Notes: generated from the letters alone by a model not told the origin. DNA of 64,000 nt from Marinomonas sp. KMM3893 (GCF_004352855.1 NZ_SJSC01000006.1:1-64000); one strand, 5' to 3'. Positions 37,480 to 46,624 are shown, numbered from the stretch's first letter. Numbers and translations are program-made.

Positions 37480-38394
37480 CTACTGTTGCTCGTGTAATAG
37501 TTGGTTTAATTGTTCTTTGGTGAGGACAAAAACGCCGTTTCCGCCCTGCTCTAATTCAACCCACATAAAGGGGATTTCTGGGTAGGCAGCTTGCAATGCC
37601 ACTTCGGTATTACCCACTTCGTATACTAATATACCGTCATCATGAAGATAATGCGCGGCCTGAGCTAAAAACTTATGGGTAAAGTTCAGCCCATCATCAC
37701 CAGAGGTTAGCGCTAATTCTGGTTCATTATGGAACTCTGCAGGCGCTTGTTGGAAGTCCTGCTTATCGACATAAGGAGGGTTACAAATAATCAAATCGTA
37801 TTGCTTGCCGGTCAGTGCGGAGAACATATCAGAATGTATGGCCTGCACACGATCTTCGACTTGATGGCGCACGATATTCTCATTCGCGACCACAAGAGCG
37901 GCTTCACTGATGTCACTCAGATCCACTGAGGCTTCATCAAAAACCAACGCGGCGGCAATGCCTAAACAGCCACTGCCTGTACACATATCCAGAATAGTTC
38001 TTGGATATTGGTTCAGCCAAGGGGCGAACTCACTTTCTAATAGAGAAATAATAGGCGATCTCGGGATCAAGGTGTCTTTTGTCACCTTGAATGGAAGCCC
38101 CATAAACCATGCTTCACCAAGTAAATACGGTAAGGGTTCACGCTTATTAATGCGGCTATCGATAAGCTTCAGTAAACGCTTTTTTTCATTGTATGTCAGC
38201 GCACAATCTAACATATCCCGATCAAAATCTAAGGGTAAACTTAACCCCCCCATGACAAGATGAACCGCCTCGTCCCAAGGATTGTCTGTGCCATGCCCAT
38301 AAAAAAGGTCCGCTTTTTGGAAGCGGCTGTAGGTCCAGCGAATAAAATCTTTAATGGTGTTTAAGTCGCGAACTGCGGATTGTCTACTGCTCAT
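37480..38394 (-). CDS. prmB: ribosomal protein uL3 glutamine methyltransferase
   Basis: Methylates a glutamine of ribosomal protein L3 with S-adenosylmethionine. It has [16 protein letters not shown], the SAM motif [16 protein letters not shown] and the catalytic NPPY in [14 protein letters not shown] chose ATG 38394 (304 residues) because the E. coli protein begins at a similar point; ATG 38424 would add ten residues. Both lack a strong binding site. It is the first gene of prmB-aroC, although the coiled-coil gene 49 bp upstream on the same strand could be joined to it. Confidence 0.94.
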   Translation of the reverse strand: MSSRQSAVRDLNTIKDFIRWTYSRFQKADLFYGHGTDNPWDEAVHLVMGGLSLPLDFDRDMLDCALTYNEKKRLLKLIDSRINKREPLPYLLGEAWFMGLPFKVTKDTLIPRSPIISLLESEFAPWLNQYPRTILDMCTGSGCLGIAAALVFDEASVDLSDISEAALVVANENIVRHQVEDRVQAIHSDMFSALTGKQYDLIICNPPYVDKQDFQQAPAEFHNEPELALTSGDDGLNFTHKFLAQAAHYLHDDGILVYEVGNTEVALQAAYPEIPFMWVELEQGGNGVFVLTKEQLNQLLHEQQ

Positions 38395-38443
38395 TAGAAT
38401 TCGGCCATGTATGGGGTAAAACAAAGCGGCATTATAGCCTTTA

Positions 38444-39205
38444 TTATTTATTGTCTCTATCCTTGATCTGGATACGAGCGACGGATTGCGTTAATTCCTC
38501 CATCTGCTTATTGAGTTTTTCTAGATGGCCATCTTGTATGGATTGATGTTGATTTTTCAGCGCGTGTAACTGCTCTTTTAGCTGAGCGTTTTCTTCTTCA
38601 AGGCCGCTGACTTTGTTGTCTAGCTTGGCGAGATCAACGGCTTTTTGTGACAAGTTTAACTGCAACTCGTCCCGCTCTTTTTGCGTTTGCTTAAGTTGAC
38701 TGTCGATGACCTTGTTGTGTGAAACTATGTCGTCATGGCGCTCCAGAATCATCTGGTGTTTCTCGATGAGCGCTTGGTGAGCGTTTTCTAACTGCTGCTT
38801 TTCTTCTGTTACCTTAGCCAAAGAATCTTGCGTCTCACATAAAACAGAACTCAATGAGAGAAAACCTTGGTGCGTCGCGCTTTCTTTTAAGGCTTGCTGA
38901 TTTTCAAGGTCGACTTGCTTTTCATCCAGCAAGGTCCCAAGGGTTTGTGTTATTTCTCGTGAGAAATGATTGAAGGCTGGCTGCAAGGCATCATTTAATT
39001 CTTTCAGCTGATGCTGTTGGTATTCTTTATAGGACTCTTCCCACTCAGTGATTGCATTCAGCAAGGTGGTATTCGATGCATGGCGGCCGTCTTTCTTAAG
39101 AAAATAGTCGGCTATTCTTGGGATGTTCGGGAAATGGTTTTGCTCCAATAGATCCCAACAAGCCTGATGAATCTCTTCTCTTGCAATATTTGCTTTACGA
39201 GCCAT
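38444..39205 (-). CDS. KfrA-like DNA-binding coiled-coil protein
   Basis: 253 residues. The N-terminal about 110 residues (REEIHQACWDLLEQNHFPNI, then RIADYFLKKDGRHASNTTL) match the KfrA N-terminal helix-turn-helix domain. Residues of about 115-240 form a continuous coiled coil rich in Gln, Glu, Leu and Lys. KfrA proteins are best known from plasmids, where they bind DNA and assist partitioning; here the gene lies between sppA and prmB, so it is presumably a chromosomal relative. A nucleoid or regulatory role is inference. Confidence 0.75.
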   Translation of the reverse strand: MARKANIAREEIHQACWDLLEQNHFPNIPRIADYFLKKDGRHASNTTLLNAITEWEESYKEYQQHQLKELNDALQPAFNHFSREITQTLGTLLDEKQVDLENQQALKESATHQGFLSLSSVLCETQDSLAKVTEEKQQLENAHQALIEKHQMILERHDDIVSHNKVIDSQLKQTQKERDELQLNLSQKAVDLAKLDNKVSGLEEENAQLKEQLHALKNQHQSIQDGHLEKLNKQMEELTQSVARIQIKDRDNK

Positions 39206-39285
39206 AACGAAACACCTTCTTATACAATAATCAATTAAGTCATTATATTATCTTTTTTATCATTAAAACAGTTTATCTCAATGCT

Positions 39286-39316
39286 GTGAAAAAAGCCCCT
39301 GTTTGACAGAGGCTTT
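39286..39316 (-). terminator. terminator after sppA
   Basis: AAAGCCCCTGT pairs with ACAGAGGCTTT (one mismatch or wobble) around TTG. On the reverse strand it runs into TTTTTTC. Confidence 0.75.
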
Positions 39317-39344
39317 GATGACGATAGCAATCTTGCTTAGTAAA

Positions 39345-40358
39345 TTATTGCAGCGTCACTGTGCTGAGTATCTTAGCCGCGAATTGCACGCCAAATTCTT
39401 TCGCGACTTTTTCCCATGGATCGCGCTCAGGGGCATAGACCACTGGAGTTGAATTCGGGAAACGAGTCTTTAACAAGTCATGCGCACTGGATAAACCATC
39501 AATCAATCCAATTTTCTGAGCTTGAACGCCGGTAAAAATCATTCCTGAGAAAACATCATCTGTGATTTTTAATCGGTCGCCTCGACCCACTTCTACCGCA
39601 TGAATGAATTGCTGATGCGTTTCATCTAATACCGCTTGCCATTTCTCTTTCCCCTCTTTACTCATAGGCACAAAAGGATCAAGGAAGTCTTTATTTCGCC
39701 CTGCGGTGAACGTGCGGCGCTCAACACCAATTTTCTCCATTAACTTGCTGGCATCCCAGCCTGATGAAATAACCCCAATGGAACCTACTAAACTGGCTTT
39801 GTCCGCGTAAATTTCATTTGCCGCCGACGCAATGTAATAACCGCCAGAGGCCGCCATGTCTTCAACCACCACAATGACTGGGACATTAGGGTAAAGCGCT
39901 TCTTTTTGGCGAATGGCGTCATAGATAATGCCCGAATGAACAGGACTGCCACCTGGGCTATTCATTTCAATCACAACGCCGGTTAAGTTATGGCTTCGGT
40001 ACGCCTCATCCAACAAGCCGACATATTCAGATGCGTCAATTTCTGCGCCGCTGCCAATCACGCCTCGCATTGGAATAACCGCAACCGTGTCTTTATTTAA
40101 TTGGGTTGTATCAAATGACATCTGGCTTAGTGCTGCGCCAATCAAAGCCAGCACAAAGAGTAAACCGGTAAAACGGAAAAAGATTTTCCAGCGGCGTGCT
40201 CGACGCTTTTCCACCACAGTATCATTCAGTGTTTTTTCCAACAGCTGCCAGAGTCTCGAATCGCTGTCTTTTTCTTGATTCGCTGGATCTGGTGTTGTCG
40301 CGGGATTTTGTTCTGCGTCTTGGGCATTTTGCTTGTCTTGTTCTTCGGTCCAACTCAT
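39345..40358 (-). CDS. sppA: signal peptide peptidase SppA (short, S49 family)
   Basis: A membrane-bound serine protease that degrades cleaved signal peptides. 337 residues with a Gln/Asp-rich cytoplasmic N-terminus, one membrane helix (about 57-78) and one S49 domain. The catalytic serine is S171 (DMAASGGYYIAS) and the lysine is K223 (TFTAGRNKDFLDPF). It is the short form, about half the size of E. coli SppA. Its start overlaps the stop of the HAD gene in ATGA. Confidence 0.92.
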   Translation of the reverse strand: MSWTEEQDKQNAQDAEQNPATTPDPANQEKDSDSRLWQLLEKTLNDTVVEKRRARRWKIFFRFTGLLFVLALIGAALSQMSFDTTQLNKDTVAVIPMRGVIGSGAEIDASEYVGLLDEAYRSHNLTGVVIEMNSPGGSPVHSGIIYDAIRQKEALYPNVPVIVVVEDMAASGGYYIASAANEIYADKASLVGSIGVISSGWDASKLMEKIGVERRTFTAGRNKDFLDPFVPMSKEGKEKWQAVLDETHQQFIHAVEVGRGDRLKITDDVFSGMIFTGVQAQKIGLIDGLSSAHDLLKTRFPNSTPVVYAPERDPWEKVAKEFGVQFAAKILSTVTLQ

Positions 40359-41008
40359 TGCTTTGTTAATCCTAAAATTGATGTTAGCTGCCTAATATCA
40401 TTAATGATGGCATGGGGGTTACAGGCCTGCAATCTCTCTTGATGATGGGCGCCATAGGTGACGCCGACACTGCGCATTCCTGCGTTTGTTGCCATGTTCA
40501 AATCGTATTCAGTATCGCCGATCATAATGGCGTCATCGGGAGTAAGTTCGAGCTCTTCTAATATCTGTTCCAGCATCAAAGGGTGCGGCTTAGAAAGCGC
40601 CTCGTCTGCACAGCGAGAAGTGGTAAAAAAATCGTTGGTTTTGGTTAGCCCCATCACTCGATTTAAACCGCGTCGAGTTTTTCCTGTGGCCACAGCTAGG
40701 GCCAAACCTGATTGGCGTAATGTTTCAAGTAACTCAAAAACGCCATCGTAAGCGTTTGGTGGTGTTTGGTCTTGATCGACGTAAATCTGCTTATAATGCT
40801 CGGTCAATCTAGTTCGGTGAGCGTCATCCAGTTCTGGCCACACGGTTTGAACGGCCGTATCTAGAGACAAACCTATGATGTTCTTGATGTCATCGAAATG
40901 TCTTTTAGGCGCATCAACGCGAGCCCCCGCTTCTAACATACTGTTGCAAATTCCTGCAATGGAATCGAAAAGAGTGCCATCCCAATCAAAAATCACTAAC
41001 TTAACCAT
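40355..41008 (-). CDS. HAD-IA hydrolase, phosphoglycolate phosphatase-like
   Basis: 217 residues. Motif I is VIFDWDGTLFDSIAGI, motif II is LAVATGKTRRGL, motif III is the lysine in ALSKPHP, and motif IV is MIGDTEYDLNMATNAG. The start at ATG 41008 has AAGAGG upstream; a longer frame to 41077 is rejected because it overlaps the divergent MaoC gene. Linkage to sppA is known in pseudomonads (rluC-HAD-sppA); rluC is not here. The substrate is not known. Confidence 0.88.
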   Translation of the reverse strand: MVKLVIFDWDGTLFDSIAGICNSMLEAGARVDAPKRHFDDIKNIIGLSLDTAVQTVWPELDDAHRTRLTEHYKQIYVDQDQTPPNAYDGVFELLETLRQSGLALAVATGKTRRGLNRVMGLTKTNDFFTTSRCADEALSKPHPLMLEQILEELELTPDDAIMIGDTEYDLNMATNAGMRSVGVTYGAHHQERLQACNPHAIINDIRQLTSILGLTKQ

Positions 41009-41076
41009 GCAATACCTCTTAAGAATGGTGCGCCAAGAGTGTAACATAGCGAAAAAATGTAAGATAAGGATTAGCA

Positions 41077-41499
41077 ATGACTTCTGGTTTCACTTTAGAG
41101 CAATTATTCATCGATCAAAGCATCGAATACCGCAAGATAGTAACAGAGGATGATGTTCATACCTTTGCGGCTGTCACAGGCGACTCCAACCCTGTTCATC
41201 TCGATGCACAATACGCAGCAACGACGTCTTTTGGTAAGCAAATAGCCCATGGCATGTTGTCTGCTAGCTTTATTTCTGCCGCGATAGGTACGCAATTACC
41301 AGGACCTGGTTGCATATACCTGGAGCAAAACTTGAAATTCCGTGCGCCTGTTTTTCTGGGTCAAGAAGTCGTGACCAGAATCACAGTGGCTGAGATTAAT
41401 GAGCGCCGCCGTCGTGTGACGTTAAAAACCGTATGTGAATGCGAAGGCAAAGCCGTAGTAACAGGCGAAGCCATTGTTATGGTACCTGCGGGCGAATAG
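41077..41499 (+). CDS. MaoC-like enoyl-CoA hydratase (PhaJ type)
   Basis: 140 residues, a single hot-dog domain. The catalytic Asp and His are in TGDSNPVHLD, the hydratase-2 signature (D-x-N-P-x-H), and AHGMLSASFISAAIGTQLPG matches PhaJ-type (R)-specific enoyl-CoA hydratases. These link beta-oxidation to (R)-3-hydroxyacyl-CoA. No polyhydroxyalkanoate synthase is in this window, so the physiological use is open. AAGGA precedes the ATG and a clear terminator follows, so it stands alone. Confidence 0.88.
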   Translation: MTSGFTLEQLFIDQSIEYRKIVTEDDVHTFAAVTGDSNPVHLDAQYAATTSFGKQIAHGMLSASFISAAIGTQLPGPGCIYLEQNLKFRAPVFLGQEVVTRITVAEINERRRRVTLKTVCECEGKAVVTGEAIVMVPAGE

Positions 41500-41525
41500 T
41501 TAAGCGCTTATCGTTCCTTTAATAT

Positions 41526-41551
41526 AAAGCACAGATTTTCTGTGCTTTTTT
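41526..41551 (+). terminator. terminator after the MaoC gene
   Basis: AAAGCACAG pairs perfectly with CTGTGCTTT around ATTTT and ends in a T-run. Confidence 0.85.
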
Positions 41552-41775
41552 ATTTAAAGACGGCGCAAGCGGTTCTTATATATGTAGCGCCCTCACACAT
41601 CACTTACTAATGCTTTAAAACTGGTCTGCAAAGGTCCCTGTTTCGTCCTTATAGTGAACGAGATCCCAAAAAAAGATATTGGATAGTGTAAATACGCGAC
41701 ATGTATCAAAAAACGCTGGATTTATTTCCGGAGAAGAATATATTTAATGATATAAATCATGAGTTAAGGCGTTTT

Positions 41776-42081
41776 ATGAACTTCCATCTACTTATCATTC
41801 TTGTCGTTATCGCATCGTCTTTGTTGAGCCTGTCTCAACGCGCGAACGCACAAGAAGAAAGTAAACAGCGCTGGGTGCCAGCGACTGGGCAGATATGCTG
41901 TGAAGCCGCCATTCCTGATTTAGATGTTGACCCAATAGATGACAGCTACGTCGCATTATACCTTTCATTAGTAGTGCCGACTAAAAAAGACAACAAGCTG
42001 TTTTCATTTTACCGTCATCCTATTAGCACATCACCTTCTGATAGAATCAAACCAAGGGCCCCTCCTGTTTTCTTGATATAA
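41776..42081 (+). CDS. small secreted protein of unknown function
   Basis: 101 residues from ATG 41776 with AAGG upstream; an in-frame ATG at 41701 would put 25 charged residues before the signal peptide. The signal is MNFHLLIILVVIASSLLSLS, with likely cleavage after RANA. The mature part of about 75 residues contains a Cys-Cys pair (GQICCEAAIPDLDVDPIDDS) and ends in a basic, proline-rich segment. I recognise no family. It lies 41 bp before the CBS gene and may be cotranscribed with it. Confidence 0.5.
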   Translation: MNFHLLIILVVIASSLLSLSQRANAQEESKQRWVPATGQICCEAAIPDLDVDPIDDSYVALYLSLVVPTKKDNKLFSFYRHPISTSPSDRIKPRAPPVFLI

Positions 42082-42122
42082 CTCACCAATTTACTTTTTT
42101 TATCTATTTTTGGAGAACTATC

Positions 42123-42716
42123 ATGAAAACACTTACTTATGTTTCTACTAAAGACGTTAATGCATTAACTTGGCCTGTAACCATCGAGAATATCAACCTA
42201 TATTCTCCTGCATTAAGCGTATTCACAGATTTTAAAACCGCGGCGCCTCGTGTTATTGAGTCTAGTACTCGTGCTGACGAATTGGTTCGCTTAATGAGAA
42301 AAGAGCACGTTCGCATGAAAGTAGTGGTAGACGCCAACAACGCATTTGTCGGTGTGGTAGGGTTAGAAGACCTGTCTGAAGAAGCTTTCATCAAGCAAGT
42401 CGCAAAAGGTTTTACTCGCTCTGAACTTTTGGTTGCTGACCTAATGCGTCCAAAAGAAACGCTATTGGCGCTGTCTTACAACTCATTGAAAAATGCCGAC
42501 ATTGAATCATTGTTGTACAGCCAAAAAACCAATGAGCTACAGCACCTTCTTGTTATTGATGAGAACAACAAAACGATTCGTGGATTGATTTCTTCAAGCG
42601 ACATTGCGCGCCAATTAAAATTGGACATCGATGTTACCTTTTCAAGTTTCCGCAATATTTATAAAATCGCTTTATTGGGTGAAGTACACGCGCCAAGCAA
42701 ATTGCAGGTAGCCTAA
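42123..42716 (+). CDS. CBS-domain-pair protein
   Basis: 197 residues. Two CBS repeats are visible: ADELVRLMRKEHVRMKVVVD followed by FVGVVGLEDLSEE, and a second ending LLVIDENNKTIRGLISSSDI. There is no attached catalytic, transport or DNA-binding domain, so it is a stand-alone CBS protein that probably senses an adenine nucleotide. TGGAG lies 8 bp before the ATG and a strong terminator follows. Confidence 0.8.
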   Translation: MKTLTYVSTKDVNALTWPVTIENINLYSPALSVFTDFKTAAPRVIESSTRADELVRLMRKEHVRMKVVVDANNAFVGVVGLEDLSEEAFIKQVAKGFTRSELLVADLMRPKETLLALSYNSLKNADIESLLYSQKTNELQHLLVIDENNKTIRGLISSSDIARQLKLDIDVTFSSFRNIYKIALLGEVHAPSKLQVA

Positions 42717-42740
42717 CCCTAATAGACACCCTGAAAACCT

Positions 42741-42781
42741 AAAAAGCTCATGCCACGATTCAGAGGCATGAGCTTTTTTTT
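42741..42781. terminator. bidirectional terminator between CBS gene and tusA
   Basis: AAAAAGCTCATGCC pairs with GGCATGAGCTTTTT around a 10-base loop, with A- and T-runs on both sides. Confidence 0.88.
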
Positions 42782-42819
42782 GGGTTAAATCCTTGCTATC
42801 AAGACAGACTTTTTAAGCC

Positions 42820-43056
42820 CTATTGGCTTGCTTTCTTTTGAATCCAATAAAAGTAAGTATCACCCTCTTGCACTTGCTCAAGCAAAGTATGACCTAAAAA
42901 GTTACAGAACTTAGGGATATCTCGAGTTGTTGAAGGGTCTGTTGCAATCACTTTTAAAATGTTTTTTTCTGCCAATTTGCGCATCTCGACATGCAGCATC
43001 ATCACAGGTTCAGGGCATAACAACCCAGTAGCGTCCAATTCAGCTTGGTGTTCCAT
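42820..43056 (-). CDS. tusA: TusA-family sulfur carrier protein
   Basis: 78 residues. The CPEP motif with C14 ([14 protein letters not shown]) is the persulfide-carrying cysteine of TusA, which passes sulfur from cysteine desulfurase towards tRNA 2-thiouridine. The segment [12 protein letters not shown] is also conserved, and the overall length and fold pattern fit E. coli TusA. It stands alone. Confidence 0.9.
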   Translation of the reverse strand: MEHQAELDATGLLCPEPVMMLHVEMRKLAEKNILKVIATDPSTTRDIPKFCNFLGHTLLEQVQEGDTYFYWIQKKASQ

Positions 43057-43108
43057 TATCGACTCACTCTTTGTCGTTGTTTATGGGGCGCATTATAAAA
43101 CGCACTGG

Positions 43109-43705
43109 CTAGTAGTCCAATCCATGACGCGCTAACCAAGCCTCAATAGACGCCGAAATATTATTAATAACCTCATCTGTGCTTAGTTTCTGCTTTTTTA
43201 ATGTTTTGAAATCATGATCGGCTCCCTCAAACCATTGAACTTCAACCTTCTCATTAAGTGTTTGCTCATTGACCCACTCAGGCTTGCCAAAATGGTCTCT
43301 TGTGCCCTGTATGATTAAACAAGGCACACTCACCGCATCCAAAAAGGCCAACCTGTGTTTTTCAGGCTTTCCTGGCGGATGAAAGGGAAACCCCAAACAG
43401 ACAATCGCTTTAACATTTTCTTGCTCTGAAAGCTGGGTGGCCACTCGCCCCCCCATCGACTTACCCGCCACAATCAGGGCTTTCTCAGTGCCAATTTGCG
43501 CGGCAAATTCAGGCACTAAACTGACGAATTTAGAAGGAGGACGCCTTTTTCCGGTCCGTTCTTGCTCTTTCATATAATCAAATGTAACAGGGACCACTGG
43601 TCTTGCGTGTTGCTGGGTCAAAGTATCGGCAAAAGCGCGCAAAAAGTCGCTCGATTGATAGCCCGCACCAGCCCCGTGCGCCAAATAGAGAGGAAGTTTT
43701 GACAT
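43109..43705 (-). CDS. alpha/beta hydrolase (KANL3/TEX30-like, dienelactone-hydrolase fold)
   Basis: 198 residues. The start MSKLPLYLAHGAGAGYQS is followed by the nucleophile elbow GKSMGGR and C-terminal acid and His candidates (QGTRDHFG, FEGADHDF). I reject the longer frame to 43903 because its extra 66 residues overlap the hemN promoter and FNR box. No substrate can be given. It is divergent from hemN. Confidence 0.82.
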   Translation of the reverse strand: MSKLPLYLAHGAGAGYQSSDFLRAFADTLTQQHARPVVPVTFDYMKEQERTGKRRPPSKFVSLVPEFAAQIGTEKALIVAGKSMGGRVATQLSEQENVKAIVCLGFPFHPPGKPEKHRLAFLDAVSVPCLIIQGTRDHFGKPEWVNEQTLNEKVEVQWFEGADHDFKTLKKQKLSTDEVINNISASIEAWLARHGLDY

Positions 43706-43816
43706 ATAAATCAGGCACCAAAATAAAAAAGTCATTAGAGCAGATTCCCAAGCTCCTTTGAAGAGGCGGATAGACAAGCCTTGCATAGGATTTCGTACAC
43801 TTACTAGAAGCAAGTT

Positions 43817-43858
43817 TTGATCTATATCATGAAGCCACCCTGAGGCTAAGAGTAAACT
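43817..43858 (+). promoter_or_regulatory. FNR/Anr box and promoter for hemN
   Basis: TTGATCTATATCAT (43817-43830) matches the FNR consensus TTGAT-N4-ATCAA at 9 of 10 fixed bases. A -10-like TAAACT (43853-43858) puts the box centre at about -41.5, the class II activating position. The fnr gene itself lies just downstream of hemN. Confidence 0.75.
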
Positions 43859-43888
43859 TCGCATTAGAAAATTTAATAGGAAGACACC

Positions 43889-45259
43889 ATGCTTTGGGAT
43901 CAATCGCTTATCACCAAATACAACTTATCTGGGCCCCGCTATACCTCTTACCCAACAGCACCACAATTTGATAATGCCATCAGTAAAATTGCTTTAATTG
44001 ACAAAATGCTAGTGCCAAATCAAGGCCCTATCAGTTTGTACTTTCACATCCCTTTTTGCGCGCATCTTTGTTATTACTGCGCTTGTAATAAGGTGGTTAC
44101 CAAGCAATATGATAAAGGCGCTGAGTACGTAGAATTACTCGAAGAGGAAATGCGTTTACGGAGCCTGATGATTGATCAACATAGACCTGTTACCCAGTTG
44201 CACTTTGGCGGCGGGACTCCAACGTTTCTTTCTGAGCAGCATCTAGAGCAATTATTTGCCGCGATAAATCAACAATTCACCCTAGTGCAAGATGGCAGCC
44301 AAGATTACAGCATCGAAATTGACCCACGAGAAATCACCTCGTCAAAAATGCAATTACTGGTAAAAAATGGCATTAACCGTATCAGTATTGGCGTGCAAGA
44401 TTTTGATCAAGAAGTACAGCTTGCTATTCACAGAGTGCAGCCAATTAAAATGGTCAGCGACTTGGTTGAAGACGCCAGAAAACTGGGCATTTCTTCGATC
44501 AACTTTGATCTTATTTATGGCTTGCCAAAGCAAACAATTGCAGGCTTTAAAGAGACATTAGAGAAAGTAATTGAGTTAAACCCAGACCGAATTTCCGTCT
44601 TTAACTACGCTCATCTACCGGATCGATTTCGCTCACAGCGCCGAATACTAGACCAAGACTTGCCGTCTCCAGAATTAAAATTAAACTTATTAAAGCTGTC
44701 CATTGAGACATTAACTGAGGCGGGTTATGAATACATTGGCATGGATCATTTTGCCAAGCCAAACGACAGTTTGAAAGTGGCGCAAGAAAAAGGCCAATTA
44801 CAGCGTAATTTCCAAGGCTACACCACCCACGCAGAAACCGATTTGATTGCATTTGGTGTGTCGGCCATTAGCCACTTAAAAGGCGTATACATTCAAAACC
44901 ACACGGATTTATCGCTTTATCAAAACAGCATCGAAAATGGTCAGTTGGCCATTATGAAAGGCTATATAAGTCATCAAGATGACCGTATTCGTCATCAAGT
45001 TATTATGACTTTAATTAGCCAATTTGAATTGCGTAGCGAGTCTATTGAGAAAGCCTTTTCAATTCAATTTGACCAGTATTTTTCCCAAGAATTAGAACAA
45101 TTAGAACAACTGGAAAAAGATGGAATTGTTGAAATCGATCACCTTAAGGAACATACTCATATTAGGGTAACAGAGCGAGGACGCCTTTTGATTCGTTGCG
45201 TGTGCATGGTGTTTGATCAGTATCTAGACAGCGCTATCAAGTACTCTAAAGTTATATAA
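43889..45259 (+). CDS. hemN: oxygen-independent coproporphyrinogen III dehydrogenase
   Basis: A radical-SAM enzyme of 456 residues that oxidatively decarboxylates coproporphyrinogen III to protoporphyrinogen IX without oxygen. The iron-sulfur cluster motif is CAHLCYYCAC (C-x3-C-x2-C-x-C), preceded by LYFHIPF. LHFGGGTPTFL, ISIGVQDF and NFDLIYGLPKQT are family motifs, and YTSYPTAPQF at the N-terminus marks true HemN rather than HemW. Expression is probably FNR-activated through the box at 43817-43830. Confidence 0.96.
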   Translation: MLWDQSLITKYNLSGPRYTSYPTAPQFDNAISKIALIDKMLVPNQGPISLYFHIPFCAHLCYYCACNKVVTKQYDKGAEYVELLEEEMRLRSLMIDQHRPVTQLHFGGGTPTFLSEQHLEQLFAAINQQFTLVQDGSQDYSIEIDPREITSSKMQLLVKNGINRISIGVQDFDQEVQLAIHRVQPIKMVSDLVEDARKLGISSINFDLIYGLPKQTIAGFKETLEKVIELNPDRISVFNYAHLPDRFRSQRRILDQDLPSPELKLNLLKLSIETLTEAGYEYIGMDHFAKPNDSLKVAQEKGQLQRNFQGYTTHAETDLIAFGVSAISHLKGVYIQNHTDLSLYQNSIENGQLAIMKGYISHQDDRIRHQVIMTLISQFELRSESIEKAFSIQFDQYFSQELEQLEQLEKDGIVEIDHLKEHTHIRVTERGRLLIRCVCMVFDQYLDSAIKYSKVI

Positions 45260-45283
45260 TAAATTACAGTCAGGGAAACATTT

Positions 45284-46045
45284 ATGTCAATCTCAACCGC
45301 ACCATCAAGATTTAACAGTAAACTTACTTCGCAATGTCAGAACTGTAGTCTAAGTGCATTATGTCTGCCTATTGCTTTGGCTGATGAAGATATAAATAGA
45401 CTGGATCAGATCATTGAAAGGAAGCGCCCTCTTAAAAAAGGTGAGATTCTATTTCATCAAGGACAAGCGTTTGATTCAGTGTTTGCAGTTCGTACTGGGA
45501 CACTAAAAACATTTAACATCACGGCTTCTGGTGAAGAGCAAATCACAGGGTTCTATTGCCCAAGTGAGCTGGTTGGCTTGAGTGGCATTGATAACAATAG
45601 CTACCCGATTACAGCGAAAGCGCTGGAAACCACGACTGTGTGTGAAATTCCGTTTAGCCACCTTGAGAACCTAACATCGCAAATCCCTTCTCTGAAACAT
45701 CAATTGTTTAGGGTGATGAGCCGAAAAATCAGCGATGACCAACAAATGATGGTCTTACTGGGTAAAAAGAATGCCGACGAAAAAGTCGCCTCTTTCTTAT
45801 TGAACCTTTCCAACCGCTTTAAAAAGCGCGGTTATTCAGCCACTTCATTTAGATTGGCCATGTCTCGCGGCGAAGTAGGTAACTATTTAGGCTTGGCGGT
45901 TGAAACGGTTAGCCGAGTGATGACTCGTTTTCAGAAAAATGAGCTGATCGAGGTAGACGGCAAAGAGATTTCAATCATCAACCTGAGCGAGATGCAAAAG
46001 TTGGTAGGGATAGCGGACGATTGTGCTAGAATAGCCGATATTTGA
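45284..46045 (+). CDS. fnr: oxygen-responsive regulator FNR/Anr
   Basis: A Crp/Fnr-family global regulator of anaerobic genes, 253 residues. The cysteines that hold the 4Fe-4S cluster are C18, C21, C27 and C120, close to E. coli C20/23/29/122, so it should sense oxygen directly. The recognition helix contains ETVSR (LAVETVSRVMTRF), which reads TTGAT half-sites. It lies 24 bp after hemN. Pairing of fnr with hemN is common in gammaproteobacteria. Confidence 0.96.
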   Translation: MSISTAPSRFNSKLTSQCQNCSLSALCLPIALADEDINRLDQIIERKRPLKKGEILFHQGQAFDSVFAVRTGTLKTFNITASGEEQITGFYCPSELVGLSGIDNNSYPITAKALETTTVCEIPFSHLENLTSQIPSLKHQLFRVMSRKISDDQQMMVLLGKKNADEKVASFLLNLSNRFKKRGYSATSFRLAMSRGEVGNYLGLAVETVSRVMTRFQKNELIEVDGKEISIINLSEMQKLVGIADDCARIADI

Positions 46046-46071
46046 TTCACAAATTAAGGCTCTTTCCCTTT

Positions 46072-46614
46072 ATGCTTTACGACGATTTTTACGTTAAGTC
46101 ATTAATTCGCACTGTTGAAGACTGGCCAAAAGCTGGCATCAGTTTCCGCGATATCACCCCTATCTTTAGCGACCCGAAAGGCATGCGCATGGTGGTGGAT
46201 GCTTACGTGCATCGCTATATCGCAAGCGATATCACACACATTGCCTGTATTGATGCTCGAGGCTTTTTGATTGCAGCTGTATTAGCTTATGAACTGCAAA
46301 AGCCACTTATTTTGATTCGAAAAAAAGGTAAGTTACCGGGCAAAACCATTTCTCAGAGCTATGATTTGGAATACGGTTCAGCAGAGCTTGAGATTCAAGA
46401 AAACGCGGTTAAAGAAGGCGATCATGTGTTGCTGTTTGATGATTTGATTGCAACCGGTGGTACCCTATTTGCTGCCATTGAACTGCTTACTAGCCAAGGA
46501 GCAGAAATCAAAGAAGTCGCCGCTATTATTGATCTGCCTGATCTTGGGGGCAGCCAAAAGTTACGCGATAATGAGATCCCTATTTTCAGTCTTTGCGCAT
46601 TTGCAGGCGAGTAA
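46072..46614 (+). CDS. apt: adenine phosphoribosyltransferase
   Basis: Salvages adenine to AMP with PRPP. The PRPP-binding motif is LLFDDLIATGGTLFAA and the substrate region includes GISFRDITPIFSDP and RKKGKLPGKT. ATG 46072 gives 180 residues, the usual size; a TTG at 46042 overlapping the fnr stop would add ten residues and is a weaker choice. It lies directly downstream of fnr, perhaps in the same transcript. Confidence 0.93.
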   Translation: MLYDDFYVKSLIRTVEDWPKAGISFRDITPIFSDPKGMRMVVDAYVHRYIASDITHIACIDARGFLIAAVLAYELQKPLILIRKKGKLPGKTISQSYDLEYGSAELEIQENAVKEGDHVLLFDDLIATGGTLFAAIELLTSQGAEIKEVAAIIDLPDLGGSQKLRDNEIPIFSLCAFAGE

Positions 46615-46624
46615 TACACACTTC

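Noticed and set aside
43706..43903. N-terminal extension of the alpha/beta hydrolase and possible extra protein
   Set aside because: It overlaps the FNR box and promoter of hemN and does not resemble the family start.
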